A DNA stretch of 15,256 nt from CAZLPW01 sp964561495 (GCA_964561495.1 CAZLPW010000049.1:1-15256), one strand, 5' to 3'; counted from the first letter of the stretch, positions 1 to 8,075 are shown. Numbers and translations: made by a program. The notes: generated from the sequence alone by a model not told the origin.

Positions 1-939
1 AGTCATAAGAGCTACCCATTGTGCTTGTAAATCTGTAGGAAAACCAGGGTAAACAGCAGTAGATATATCAACAGGTTTTATAAATTTTGCAGGCTTGATT
101 GTTATGGAATCATCTTTATTAATCAACTCACAACCTGCATCTTTTAATTTTAAGATAACAGATAACAAATGATTCGTATTTATACTTTCTAAAGTAATCT
201 CGCCTAATAAGGCACCCGCGATTAAAAATGTGCCAGCTTCAATTCGATCAGGAATAATCTCTATATCAGCTGAACTTAAAGCATCCACACCATCTATTAC
301 TATATTACTGGAGCCTATTCCACTAATATTAGCACCCATTAGATTTAAGAATTCACATAACTGTACAATTTCTGGCTCTTTTGCAGCATTACGAATAATT
401 GTTTTACCTGTCGCCATTACAGCCGCCATTAGAATATTTCCTGTAGCACCTACAGATGGAAAATCAAAACTAATCTCCGAACCTTTTAATTTTTTTGCTT
501 TAGCAACTATATATCCTGATTCTAAAATTATTTCAGCGCCAAGTTTCTCAAATCCTTTAAGATGGAAGTCCACAGGTCTAGGTCCCCATGCACACCCACC
601 TGGGAGTGATACTCTGACTTCACCAAATTTAGCCAACAAAGGTCCCATAACATAAAACGAAGCCCTCATTGTCTTTACTAATTCATATGGCGCCTCTGGA
701 TTATCAACATTAGAGCTATTAATAACCAACTTTCCATTTGAAAAACTACATTCAGCACCAATTATCTCTAGCAATCTAATCATTGTTCTTGTATCTCTTA
801 AATCAGGAACTCTTGAAATAACTGAATTTCCATTTCCAAGTATTGAAGCAGCCATAATGGGCAAAACCGCATTTTTTGCGCCACTAATTTTAACATCTCC
901 AGATAAAGTCTGGTTTCCTTCGATTACAATTTTATCCAT
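1..939 (-). CDS. murA: UDP-N-acetylglucosamine 1-carboxyvinyltransferase MurA, 3' end cut off by the window
   Basis: MurA transfers enolpyruvate from PEP to UDP-GlcNAc, the first committed step of peptidoglycan synthesis, in the cytosol. The first 313 codons are present and read to the window edge with no stop. About 105 residues of the usual ~420 are missing. Visible family landmarks: K22-N23 in GAKNAVLPI; C116 in LPGGCAWGPRPVD, equivalent to the catalytic, fosfomycin-binding Cys115 of E. coli; the VGATGN segment; and D303 in FPTDLQAQW, equivalent to the catalytic Asp305. A Cys rather than Asp at position 116 predicts a fosfomycin-sensitive enzyme (family knowledge, not tested). The ATG follows the recN stop codon with no base between, so it is probably translated by coupling or re-initiation. 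No strong ribosome binding site is seen. Identification is secure. Confidence 0.97.
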   Translation of the reverse strand, partial: MDKIVIEGNQTLSGDVKISGAKNAVLPIMAASILGNGNSVISRVPDLRDTRTMIRLLEIIGAECSFSNGKLVINSSNVDNPEAPYELVKTMRASFYVMGPLLAKFGEVRVSLPGGCAWGPRPVDFHLKGFEKLGAEIILESGYIVAKAKKLKGSEISFDFPSVGATGNILMAAVMATGKTIIRNAAKEPEIVQLCEFLNLMGANISGIGSSNIVIDGVDALSSADIEIIPDRIEAGTFLIAGALLGEITLESINTNHLLSVILKLKDAGCELINKDDSITIKPAKFIKPVDISTAVYPGFPTDLQAQWVALMT

Positions 940-2541
940 TTAATTACCTATTAAGTTTGATCCAATAAAAAGCTCTTTAATAATTACAGGGCTCTCTTCA
1001 TCGTTTAAATATTTCAATTCTAATCCAACATTGTTATCATAAATCATTTTATTGATATGTAGATGATTATCAGCTAAGCCTACAATTTGAGCGAGATGGG
1101 AAATGCAAAATACTTGCTTTGTTTTTCCTAATTTTTTTAGATGACTGGCAACTTTTTGGGCAGCTTTTCCCGATATCCCTGAATCAATTTCATCAAAAAT
1201 CAGCGTCCCTAAAGGATCTAAGTTTTGAAAAACTGATTTTATTGATAACATAATTCGAGACACCTCACCACCAGATGCAATTATCGATAAAGGCTTTAAA
1301 GGCTGACCGGGATTGGTTGTTAAATAAAATTGAATCTGATCATAACCATCAGGATATATTCTCACAAATTTATCATTGTGTGAAACAAAACTATTGTTAT
1401 CAATAGTCTGAATTATTTTTATATCAAATCTAGAATTTGGCATTTCCAAAAGATTCATATTCTTCATTATCTCTTGTGATAAAATTTTAGAATTAACAAC
1501 TCTATTTTTATGTAGTTTTTTTGAAATTAATATATATGATTTCTTTAAAGATTTAATCTTATCTTTTAAATCAAATAATAAATTTTCGCCAAAATCCATG
1601 TCCTTCAATTTTTCTTTGATTTTTACCAAAAAATCGTTAACCGCAGATATACTACCACCGTATTTTCTTTTTAATCTTTCAATTTCGTTCAAACGATTTT
1701 CTATTTCGGCTAACCGTTCTCTATCAAAATCAAATGATGCTAAATAAACATTAATATCAACACTTGTTTGTTCCAATAAAACCAAAGCTTGTCTCAATAA
1801 TTCTGCAATATTATTAATATTACTATCAAATTCAATTAATTTTTCAATAGGCTTTAAAATAATTGATAATTTATGATTGATAGATAGATCGCCTTTTGAC
1901 AGTGAAACATTTGCCTCATTTAATATTTTTGTAACCCTTTCTGTATTGCTTAATAATCTAAGCTCCTGATCTAAGATACTATCCTCATTACCTTTTGGGG
2001 ATATTGATTCAATCTCCGAAATTTGAAATAATATCAATTCCTTTTGATCTCTGGCTTTAGCCAACTTATCCTCAAAAAGTTTCAGGTTTTTTTTTGTTAT
2101 GGAAATTTGATCATAAATTATTTTCAATGAATCAACCTGATCTTCATGATCACAAAATCTATCTAGATAATATATGTGATAATTTTCATTTAAAATTAAT
2201 TGCTGATCATGTTGACCATGAAAGTCAGCAACATATTGAGTTTCCTCTTTCAACTTTTTAAGTGTTATAGGTTTATCATTTAAGTAAGAACTTGAAGGAC
2301 CCTCATATCGAATTATTCTTCTTATAACATTCTGATCATAAACCACTTCAATAATGGCACTTTTAGAACCATGCCTGACCATATTACGATCACAACTACC
2401 TCCGAATGCAATGGATAAAGCCTTCAATATCAAAGTTTTCCCAGAACCAGTTTCACCTGTAATTACTGTTAAACCGTCATTGAATGAAAGATCTAATTCT
2501 TTAATGATTGCAAAATTTTTGATATATAAATTTTTAATCAT
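940..2541 (-). CDS. recN: DNA repair protein RecN
   Basis: RecN is an SMC-like ATPase that gathers and protects DNA ends during double-strand-break recombination, in the cytoplasm/nucleoid. The 533-residue product is close to the usual ~550. Motifs in order: Walker A GETGSGKT (29-36); the RecN signature HGQHDQQ (108-114); a long helical/coiled-coil middle (about 150-390); the ABC signature SGGEVSRIML (423-432); Walker B with LIFDEIDSGISG (about 447-458); and the CISHLAQ segment (about 479-485). ATP-head motifs sit at both ends, as expected for a protein that folds back on its coiled coil. The ATG overlaps the 3' end of the VanZ-like gene by 8 nt when that gene is read in its corrected frame, and the TAA abuts murA, so it lies inside the operon. 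No LexA box is visible because there is no intergenic space. Confidence 0.96.
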   Translation of the reverse strand: MIKNLYIKNFAIIKELDLSFNDGLTVITGETGSGKTLILKALSIAFGGSCDRNMVRHGSKSAIIEVVYDQNVIRRIIRYEGPSSSYLNDKPITLKKLKEETQYVADFHGQHDQQLILNENYHIYYLDRFCDHEDQVDSLKIIYDQISITKKNLKLFEDKLAKARDQKELILFQISEIESISPKGNEDSILDQELRLLSNTERVTKILNEANVSLSKGDLSINHKLSIILKPIEKLIEFDSNINNIAELLRQALVLLEQTSVDINVYLASFDFDRERLAEIENRLNEIERLKRKYGGSISAVNDFLVKIKEKLKDMDFGENLLFDLKDKIKSLKKSYILISKKLHKNRVVNSKILSQEIMKNMNLLEMPNSRFDIKIIQTIDNNSFVSHNDKFVRIYPDGYDQIQFYLTTNPGQPLKPLSIIASGGEVSRIMLSIKSVFQNLDPLGTLIFDEIDSGISGKAAQKVASHLKKLGKTKQVFCISHLAQIVGLADNHLHINKMIYDNNVGLELKYLNDEESPVIIKELFIGSNLIGN

Positions 2542-2910
2542 ATTTTTTGCTTATCGTATGAGAAATTATATAACCCAATATTACACCTAAACCATCTGCN
2601 NNNNNNNNNNNNNAGCTCTGAGGATATCTGCAATTGCATCAAAAGCATTTGGAAAACGCCCTGGTATTAATCCCTGGTAAACTTCATCTAAGATTCCAAA
2701 CAAAATGCAATATATTATAATTTTGTAGCCTATACTTTTACTATACGATAAATATCCTAAAACACCTAATATAAAATATTCTATTAAATGATACAGCTTA
2801 TCTTGTAGCCCGAACGAGAACCAACTTTTTGGGAACGAATTTCCTGGTATACTAGATACCATTAATATTAAAATTAAATAAATAAAAAATATTTTTTTAT
2901 AGTCTTTCAT
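2534..2910 (-). CDS. VanZ-like family small membrane protein, interrupted by an assembly gap
   Basis: Small predicted inner-membrane protein with about four hydrophobic segments. It matches the VanZ-like family through a His/Glu pair in KLYHLIEYFILG (H41, E44), GILDEVYQ (D75, E76, Q79) and an IPGR motif followed by DAIAD. The reading frame reaches the N run after 99 codons. As written, the 14 N shift the frame and give a false stop at 2587-2589. Another frame after the gap encodes a fitting VanZ C-terminus (GLGVILGYIISHTIS...) and stops at 2534-2536, overlapping recN by 8 nt. I therefore place the gene end there. Joining DAIAD directly to GLGVILGY gives about 114 residues. Start: ATG 2910, overlapping nnr by 14 nt; a TTG at 2919 is possible. 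Function is unknown; VanZ itself is linked to teicoplanin resistance, but most homologues are uncharacterised. Confidence 0.8.
2600..2613. other. Run of 14 undetermined bases (assembly gap)
   Basis: Fourteen consecutive N lie inside the VanZ-like gene. The same hexamer GCAGAT (coding strand) occurs on both sides, 12 bases before the N run and immediately after it. The gap length as written is not compatible with one continuous reading frame, since the frames on the two sides differ. This is a scaffold or consensus placeholder, not a biological element. Confidence 0.98.
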
Positions 2911-4438
2911 ATTTTTCAATTACAAATGGAATTCTTTCAATAATATCAGATGCTATTTGTCCTCTATACCCCTTACTAGTAATTATACTATCAGATGCTT
3001 TTCCATGCAAAAATGCTGATAGAGGTACAGCAGTTTTTTTATTTAGTCCCATCGCTAACAATCCACCAATCATTCCTGATAGAATATCCCCAGTCCCAGC
3101 TGTAGCCAGCCCTGGATTTCCAGAAATATTGATAAATACAGTATTATCATAGAATGAACAAGCAGGTACCTGTTTTACTAATGCAGAATGTTTATATCTA
3201 TTCATAAATTTATTCATGAATGTAGAAAATTCATTTGAGACATGATTATAATTTGATTTAGCAAGTCTCGCGATTTCTCCAAAATGAGGAGTTATAACCA
3301 AATCAGATTTTGATTTATTTAGCAAATCTAACTTTCCATTAAAAGGATAAAGACCATCTGCATCTAACACAACAGGTTTTTTTAATTCTAATATTAGCTG
3401 CATTATTAATTTCTTTGTGCTTTTATTTCGTCCTAATCCAGGTCCTATAATTATCGAATCAGCTCGCTCACTATTTTCAATGATTTGATCTAAATGATTA
3501 AAAGATAGAAATCCTTTCCCCTGATCTTCAACAGGAATAGTAATTACTTCGGTGAGTTTACTTTCATATATAGTATTTAACGACCTTGGCGTAATGATTG
3601 ATGTTAAACCTGCGCCAATTCGCAGAGCTCCCATAGCAGAAAGGGATGCTGCGCCAGTCATACCTATGGAACCACCTATAATTAGTACTCTGCCCTGTTT
3701 AAACTTATTGGTATTTAGATTAGGCTTATTAATATATTTTGTGACAGAATTTTCATTAAACTTATACCATTTAAGATTTTCAATACTATTTAATGCATCT
3801 TTTGGGAAGCCAATATCAACTCTTTTTATTTTACCACAAAATTCTGGACCATTTTGGAAAGACATCCCAATTTTTTCATAACCCATAGTAACAGTAATAG
3901 ATGATTTTACTGCTACTGGACAAGCAAGTCCCGAATCAGCATCTAAACCAGTAGGAATATCTATAGAAATAACAGTTGACTTTGACTTGTTTATAAAGTT
4001 TATCCAATGAATTAAATCAGCCTTAATAGGGCCTCTAAACCCGATCCCTAAAATAGCATCTACAACTATAGAATAATTAAAATAATTGATGTCTTCAATA
4101 TTGATACCAAAAGTAATTGGTATTTTATTTGCTAAGCATAAGTCTAAAAAGTATTTTGAATCTCCAATGTATTTTTTTTTATCATATAATGAATGTATAT
4201 GAATGTTTACTGATTTATTTTTCAGTTCAAGAGCTGTAGAAAATCCGTCTCCTCCATTATTTCCTTTCCCACATATAATTAATACTGATTTTGACTTTTT
4301 TTTAAAAAATTCTTTTTCAATGATACTAGCAATCTTTTTCCCAGCATTTCCCATCAATTCTCTTCCTTGGATATGAAAGTCTTTAGACGCGATTTTATCT
4401 AAACTCTGTGCTTGAATTTTTGATAAAATCTGTTTCAT
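2897..4438 (-). CDS. nnr: Bifunctional NAD(P)HX repair enzyme (epimerase + ADP/ATP-dependent dehydratase)
   Basis: The enzyme restores damaged hydrated NADH/NADPH. The N-terminal domain interconverts R and S forms of NAD(P)HX, and the C-terminal domain dehydrates S-NAD(P)HX using a nucleotide. The 513-residue product has both halves. Epimerase domain (about 1-220): GKGNNGGDG (57-65), VVDAILGIGFRG (125-136), IDIPTGLDADSG (159-170). Dehydratase domain (about 235-510): GPGLGR (332-337), LDADGL (358-363), TPHFGE (383-388), and NPGLATAGTGDILSG (441-455) with the catalytic Asp after GTG. This matches E. coli YjeF/Nnr. The usual LKG segment before the nucleotide loop is changed to VKQ (421-423), a small deviation. 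The ATG shares one base with the acpS stop (TAATG), indicating translational coupling; the acpS-nnr pair is common in bacteria. Confidence 0.95.
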   Translation of the reverse strand: MKQILSKIQAQSLDKIASKDFHIQGRELMGNAGKKIASIIEKEFFKKKSKSVLIICGKGNNGGDGFSTALELKNKSVNIHIHSLYDKKKYIGDSKYFLDLCLANKIPITFGINIEDINYFNYSIVVDAILGIGFRGPIKADLIHWINFINKSKSTVISIDIPTGLDADSGLACPVAVKSSITVTMGYEKIGMSFQNGPEFCGKIKRVDIGFPKDALNSIENLKWYKFNENSVTKYINKPNLNTNKFKQGRVLIIGGSIGMTGAASLSAMGALRIGAGLTSIITPRSLNTIYESKLTEVITIPVEDQGKGFLSFNHLDQIIENSERADSIIIGPGLGRNKSTKKLIMQLILELKKPVVLDADGLYPFNGKLDLLNKSKSDLVITPHFGEIARLAKSNYNHVSNEFSTFMNKFMNRYKHSALVKQVPACSFYDNTVFINISGNPGLATAGTGDILSGMIGGLLAMGLNKKTAVPLSAFLHGKASDSIITSKGYRGQIASDIIERIPFVIEKYERL

Positions 4439-4797
4439 TATTCTATAAACAAGGCCATTGAAATCGCATGCTCACTAGTATGAGATATAGACACTTTGCA
4501 AACACCCTTAATCTTAGATTTAAATTTGACTTTAGGCTCGCCTGATTCTAAAGATTGAATCTCTACTTGATTAATTCTAATTGAGCTATCTTTTTTTGCT
4601 GATTTAACTGCTTTAACAACGGCTTCCTTGGCGCAAAACCTACCAGCATAATGAATAGCCGGATCTGATTTAGAATTGCAATATACTTGCTCTTCTTTAG
4701 TGAAAATTTTATCTAGAAATTTATCTGACCTATCTTTTATTCTATTCCTAAATCTTGAAACATCTTCGATATCACAACCAATAAAAATTTCACTCAC
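4438..4797 (-). CDS. acpS: Holo-[acyl-carrier-protein] synthase
   Basis: AcpS transfers 4'-phosphopantetheine from CoA to a serine of acyl carrier protein, activating fatty acid synthesis in the cytosol. The 119-residue product is the normal size for the trimeric bacterial form. It has the Mg-binding D9 in GCDIEDVSRF, E58 in GRFCAKEAVVKA (equivalent to E. coli Glu58), and VSISHTSEHA (102-111) near the end. The start is GTG (4797-4795), overlapping the last 8 nt of the HAD gene; no later start would retain the GCDIE motif. No ribosome binding site is evident, so translation probably depends on the upstream gene. It overlaps nnr by one base. Confidence 0.95.
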   Translation of the reverse strand: MSEIFIGCDIEDVSRFRNRIKDRSDKFLDKIFTKEEQVYCNSKSDPAIHYAGRFCAKEAVVKAVKSAKKDSSIRINQVEIQSLESGEPKVKFKSKIKGVCKVSISHTSEHAISMALFIE

Positions 4798-5491
4798 AAT
4801 TATTAATAGTTTTTACAATTTTTATAATATCATAAATATCATTTAAATCCCAATCAGCTCCAGAAACTTTTGTCCCGAATGTATCTCCATAACGAGCAAA
4901 TGCTGTACGCATTCCAATTTTTTTTGCTCCTACCACATCTCTATCAGGCCAATCACCAACCATTATTGTTTCATTCGAAATTAAATCCATCTTTTTTAAT
5001 GCAAGTTCAAAAGGCTTTGAGGATGGCTTTCTTTCTTGACTATCATCATATGTAATAACTACATCAAAAAAATGATATAAATTAAGATAATAAATCCTCA
5101 TCCAAGCTTCACGACTTGGAGCATCAGAAACTACACCCAACTTTATTCCATTTTTAACAAGAAACATTAAAGTATTATTTACATTTGGATATGCCATCAG
5201 ATTAGCCTCCCTAGCTCTTCTGTAGGCAACGATTCCAGCAGCTAAAAATTTATTATCAACATATCCAATTTCTTTTTTCAAAAAAACATCAAAAACACTC
5301 TGATTCTCCCATCCAAACTTTTCATATATTTCAACTATATCTTTATAGGCTTTTTCTTCCTTTATTGATAAACCAGCCTCTATCATTCCTTTGATCGCTG
5401 CTTTCACAGCAAACTCCTTCATCTTCATAAAATCCAATAAAGTATTGTCTAAATCAAATATAACACCTTTAATGATAGTATCTTTTTTCAA
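4790..5491 (-). CDS. HAD-superfamily hydrolase (probable small-molecule phosphatase)
   Basis: Predicted Mg-dependent phosphatase of HAD subfamily IA; substrate unknown. The 233-residue product has the four HAD motifs: motif I FDLDNTL with D13 (nucleophile) and D15; a helical cap (about 20-95); motif II VVSDA with S122; motif III lysine at K155 or K159 in ERKPSSKP; and motif IV VGDWPDRD with D180, D183 and D185. The only start that keeps motif I is TTG at 5491-5489, 2 nt after the TPR-gene stop; the first in-frame ATG (residue 22) would delete the nucleophile. No ribosome binding site is visible. The neighbours acpS and nnr suggest, but do not show, a cofactor-maintenance or damage-control role. 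Related families include phosphoglycolate phosphatases and pyrimidine nucleotidases; I cannot choose among them. Confidence 0.85.
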   Translation of the reverse strand: MKKDTIIKGVIFDLDNTLLDFMKMKEFAVKAAIKGMIEAGLSIKEEKAYKDIVEIYEKFGWENQSVFDVFLKKEIGYVDNKFLAAGIVAYRRAREANLMAYPNVNNTLMFLVKNGIKLGVVSDAPSREAWMRIYYLNLYHFFDVVITYDDSQERKPSSKPFELALKKMDLISNETIMVGDWPDRDVVGAKKIGMRTAFARYGDTFGTKVSGADWDLNDIYDIIKIVKTINNCE

Positions 5492-5493
5492 CT

Positions 5494-6795
5494 TTATTTT
5501 TGATATTTTTGAGGATTATTTATTTCATCAATTTGCCTAGCAGCAAGCTCACGCCAATCTCGATCTTTATGTGCTTCATCAAAATATCTTTTTGCTCGGG
5601 TTTTATTTCCTTTTCCAAATTCAGACACTCCCCATTCATACCACCCTCCACCAAATCTTTTTTGAAGCTCAGTACATTTTTGGGCTGCTTTACTTCCATC
5701 ATCCCATTTTTCCAATGAATTAGCAGCTGTGGCTAATTGAAAAAACTTATTAAAATCACGATCATCTAGCTCTGTAGAAACTCTTAAATTATTAAAAGCG
5801 AGATCATATTTTTCCTGCAATAAGTACAGATGCCCTAAATGCATAAACCCATCCGCATACTGATTATCAATATCTATAATACTATTTAAAGTTTTCTCCG
5901 CTAATTCATAATTCCCATCTATTGTATATAGCTTTCCAAGATTACCATAGGCTTTTGAATATTTAGGATTAATATCAATGGCTTTTTCATAATTTGTAAT
6001 AGCTTCTTTATAATTGCCATCTGATTCATAAACCGAAGCAAGTGTAAACCATGATTTATCGTGATCGGGTTTTATTTCTATTACGTTAGTTAGGTATTTT
6101 ATTGCATCTTCTGATCTACCCATTTTCTTTTCAAGAACCCCTAACTGAAAATATGCTAGGTAAAAAGAATCATCAAATTCGATAGCTTTTTTATAATAAT
6201 TAGTAGCCTTTTCTATGTCACCTCTTTTATAAGCATTGTTTCCATTATTTAAAAATTGTTTAGTTACATTATTAAGACCTTTCCTTGCTTTTCCATGCTT
6301 TGGGTATATATCTAGCGCTTTTTTAAAATATTCGGCTGCTCCTTCAATATTTTTTTGTTTAAAATATGTTAAACCAATATAGAAAGCAGCTTCTGGAAAA
6401 TATGGAAAATCAGATAATATTTCTGAATATTCTTTTATCGCTTCATCATACATTCTCTTTTGGATATTTGCCCTACCATTCTGAATTTTTAGTGCTATCT
6501 TAGAAATACCATCAGACCAAGCTCTATAATCTTCATCCGCTTGAACAGCTTGTATTGAATAACTGTTTGCTGTGGTAAGATCGCCTTTCTGTAATGACAG
6601 CTTAGATAAGGCTTGAAATGCTGGTGCGAATGAAGGATCGATTTGCAATGCCTTTTTTAGTGTTTCTTCTGCTATACCAAGCTCTTTATCCGTCATTTGT
6701 TTTTCAGCTAATCCTAATAAAGTTTCAGGGTTTTGAGAATACAAATGAAGCGGAAAAATGAAAAGAACTAAAAGCGACAATATTTTATTTAACAT
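5494..6795 (-). CDS. Secreted tetratricopeptide-repeat protein
   Basis: Protein of 433 residues with an N-terminal signal peptide (charged start, hydrophobic LSLLVLFIFPLHLYS, likely cleavage near S20/Q21), followed by about ten or eleven 34-residue TPR units from about 24 to 416. Examples are the units at 180-213, 214-247, 248-281 and 282-315, with the usual W/Y-LG-Y-A-P pattern. No catalytic domain or later membrane segment is seen, so it is probably a periplasmic scaffold for protein-protein contacts. Exact function is unknown; outer-membrane assembly, peptidoglycan or secretion partners are possible. It is the first gene of the run leading to murA. An extended -10 element lies 4 nt before the ATG. 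The HAD gene starts 2 nt after its stop. Confidence 0.85.
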   Translation of the reverse strand: MLNKILSLLVLFIFPLHLYSQNPETLLGLAEKQMTDKELGIAEETLKKALQIDPSFAPAFQALSKLSLQKGDLTTANSYSIQAVQADEDYRAWSDGISKIALKIQNGRANIQKRMYDEAIKEYSEILSDFPYFPEAAFYIGLTYFKQKNIEGAAEYFKKALDIYPKHGKARKGLNNVTKQFLNNGNNAYKRGDIEKATNYYKKAIEFDDSFYLAYFQLGVLEKKMGRSEDAIKYLTNVIEIKPDHDKSWFTLASVYESDGNYKEAITNYEKAIDINPKYSKAYGNLGKLYTIDGNYELAEKTLNSIIDIDNQYADGFMHLGHLYLLQEKYDLAFNNLRVSTELDDRDFNKFFQLATAANSLEKWDDGSKAAQKCTELQKRFGGGWYEWGVSEFGKGNKTRAKRYFDEAHKDRDWRELAARQIDEINNPQKYQK

Positions 6796-6799
6796 ATTA

Positions 6800-6808
6800 A
6801 TTATACCA
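6800..6808 (-). promoter_or_regulatory. Extended -10 promoter element before the TPR gene
   Basis: On the minus strand this reads TGGTATAAT, a perfect TGnTATAAT extended -10. No convincing -35 is present 17 nt upstream (AATGAG), which extended -10 promoters often tolerate. The last T is only 4 nt from the TPR-gene ATG, so the transcript would be leaderless or begin just inside the ORF. It is the only clear promoter candidate for the TPR-HAD-acpS-nnr-VanZ-recN-murA run. Confidence 0.45.
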
Positions 6809-6913
6809 TTTTTGGGTTTATTCTCATTAAAAATAATCTATAAAATTAATGAATATTTATAGTTGCAAATGTTTTTTTTGGATCTAATTATAAATAGACT
6901 ATAGAAAGGGTCA

Positions 6914-8068
6914 TTATTTCTTTTTTTCAAGGGCTTTTTTTACAGTTCTCATATCATTATCCAATCTATCTATATTATTCTTCAAAACAGACATTGATTC
7001 ATCTATTGAAATTTTCACTGTATAAAATTCTTTTTCCAGTTCATCAACTTTTTTTATTACTTTTTCATTTTGTCTTTGTAATAGATCTTCCATATCATTC
7101 ATATCTAATTCAATTTTTTTTCTATCTCTCACGTTTTGATCTGCATGCTCCTCAAAAGTTCTGTTTAATAAATCAACATTCTCTTCTAGAGATTCGTTTA
7201 TTAATTTAAATTGTTTTTCAGAGTCAATTTCCATTTTATTAATTCTTATGTTTGTAAGTTGATTTTTTTCAATCATTTCATTTTTCAGTCTTTCAATTGA
7301 ACCAGCATTTTTTTCTATATCAAACTTTATACCCTCAAAACTATCAGTAACAATTTGCATTTCTTGAATTAGATGAGCTATGGACCCTGACATTATATCA
7401 ATACGATTAATCTGTTTCTGCTGCTCAAGAACCAGATCTTGTAAATCTTTACGAGTATTTGAAACTGTCCCAGTTAAAATGAACGCTGTATTCGTTGTGT
7501 TTTCAAGGATTTGATTTGCTTTTTTAAATTGCTTGACATAAAAATTAACTGTGTCTTTAATTCCTCCAAGATTTTGTCGATTGGATGCAATATCAATACG
7601 CTTGTCAACCATATCATCTTGAAGATATTTTAATTTCTTTTTTTGATCTCTTGTTTGAGAATGGACCCTTAGAAGATCAACCTCAAATTCGGCTTGAAGC
7701 GATTCTAATTCATTTAAAGTTTTTACAGTATTAAAAAGTTCTTGCTGTAAAGAGTCATTCCAAATCTCAAGTCTGCCAGCTAGATTATCGACATGGCTTT
7801 GTAAGTGATCAACCCTATCAGACATAAAAGATAAATCTCCTTTACGCGCTAAATCCTCACGGCCAAGAATATTCATTGTAAGTATTTTAATAGTACCTTG
7901 ATCAGTTTTCAAAAAAACTCTGGTTTTATTCTCATTTACTATTGTTCCTTGAACTATTGATCCATCTTTGAGAAAGAATATAGAGTTATCCTGACTCTTT
8001 GCAATCTCAGCAAAAAGTATTACTATAATTGATGTTATAATTATTTTCTTAAACATAACCATTGCCAT
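6914..8068 (-). CDS. Exported coiled-coil protein of unknown function
   Basis: I do not recognise a named family. The 384-residue product begins with a signal peptide or N-terminal anchor (FKKIIITSIIVILFAEIAKS, about 5-25). A small predicted beta domain follows (about 29-68, starting FFLKDGSIVQGTIV and rich in alternating hydrophobics), of a kind seen at the front of exported FCB proteins. The rest, about 75-384, is rich in E, K, Q, D, N and L in heptad-like spacing with almost no proline, i.e. a long coiled coil. It is probably periplasmic or attached to the envelope. ATGs at 8068, 8062 and 8056 are all possible; I chose 8068 because AGG lies 9 nt upstream, but 8056 gives the most typical signal peptide. 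It lies between tRNA-Leu and the TPR gene, with 117 nt before the latter. Confidence 0.7.
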   Translation of the reverse strand: MAMVMFKKIIITSIIVILFAEIAKSQDNSIFFLKDGSIVQGTIVNENKTRVFLKTDQGTIKILTMNILGREDLARKGDLSFMSDRVDHLQSHVDNLAGRLEIWNDSLQQELFNTVKTLNELESLQAEFEVDLLRVHSQTRDQKKKLKYLQDDMVDKRIDIASNRQNLGGIKDTVNFYVKQFKKANQILENTTNTAFILTGTVSNTRKDLQDLVLEQQKQINRIDIMSGSIAHLIQEMQIVTDSFEGIKFDIEKNAGSIERLKNEMIEKNQLTNIRINKMEIDSEKQFKLINESLEENVDLLNRTFEEHADQNVRDRKKIELDMNDMEDLLQRQNEKVIKKVDELEKEFYTVKISIDESMSVLKNNIDRLDNDMRTVKKALEKKK

Positions 8069-8075
8069 AAATCTA

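Noticed and set aside
230..655. Plus-strand ORF of 141 codons
   Set aside because: Lies wholly antisense to murA, whose minus-strand translation carries clear catalytic motifs; no family signal in the plus-strand product.
2587..2589. Stop codon ending the VanZ-like gene right after the N run
   Set aside because: It depends on the arbitrary 14-N length; another frame after the gap gives a family-like C-terminus ending at 2534.
2354..2590. Plus-strand ORF of 78 codons opposite recN
   Set aside because: Antisense to the Walker A end of recN; composition is that of a shadow frame.
3552..3881. Plus-strand ORF of 109 codons opposite nnr
   Set aside because: Antisense shadow of a well-supported enzyme; no recognisable protein features.
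5500..5718. Plus-strand ORF, and a minus-strand ORF at 5520-5702, inside the TPR gene
   Set aside because: Both are alternative frames of the TPR coding sequence without a start signal or homology pattern.
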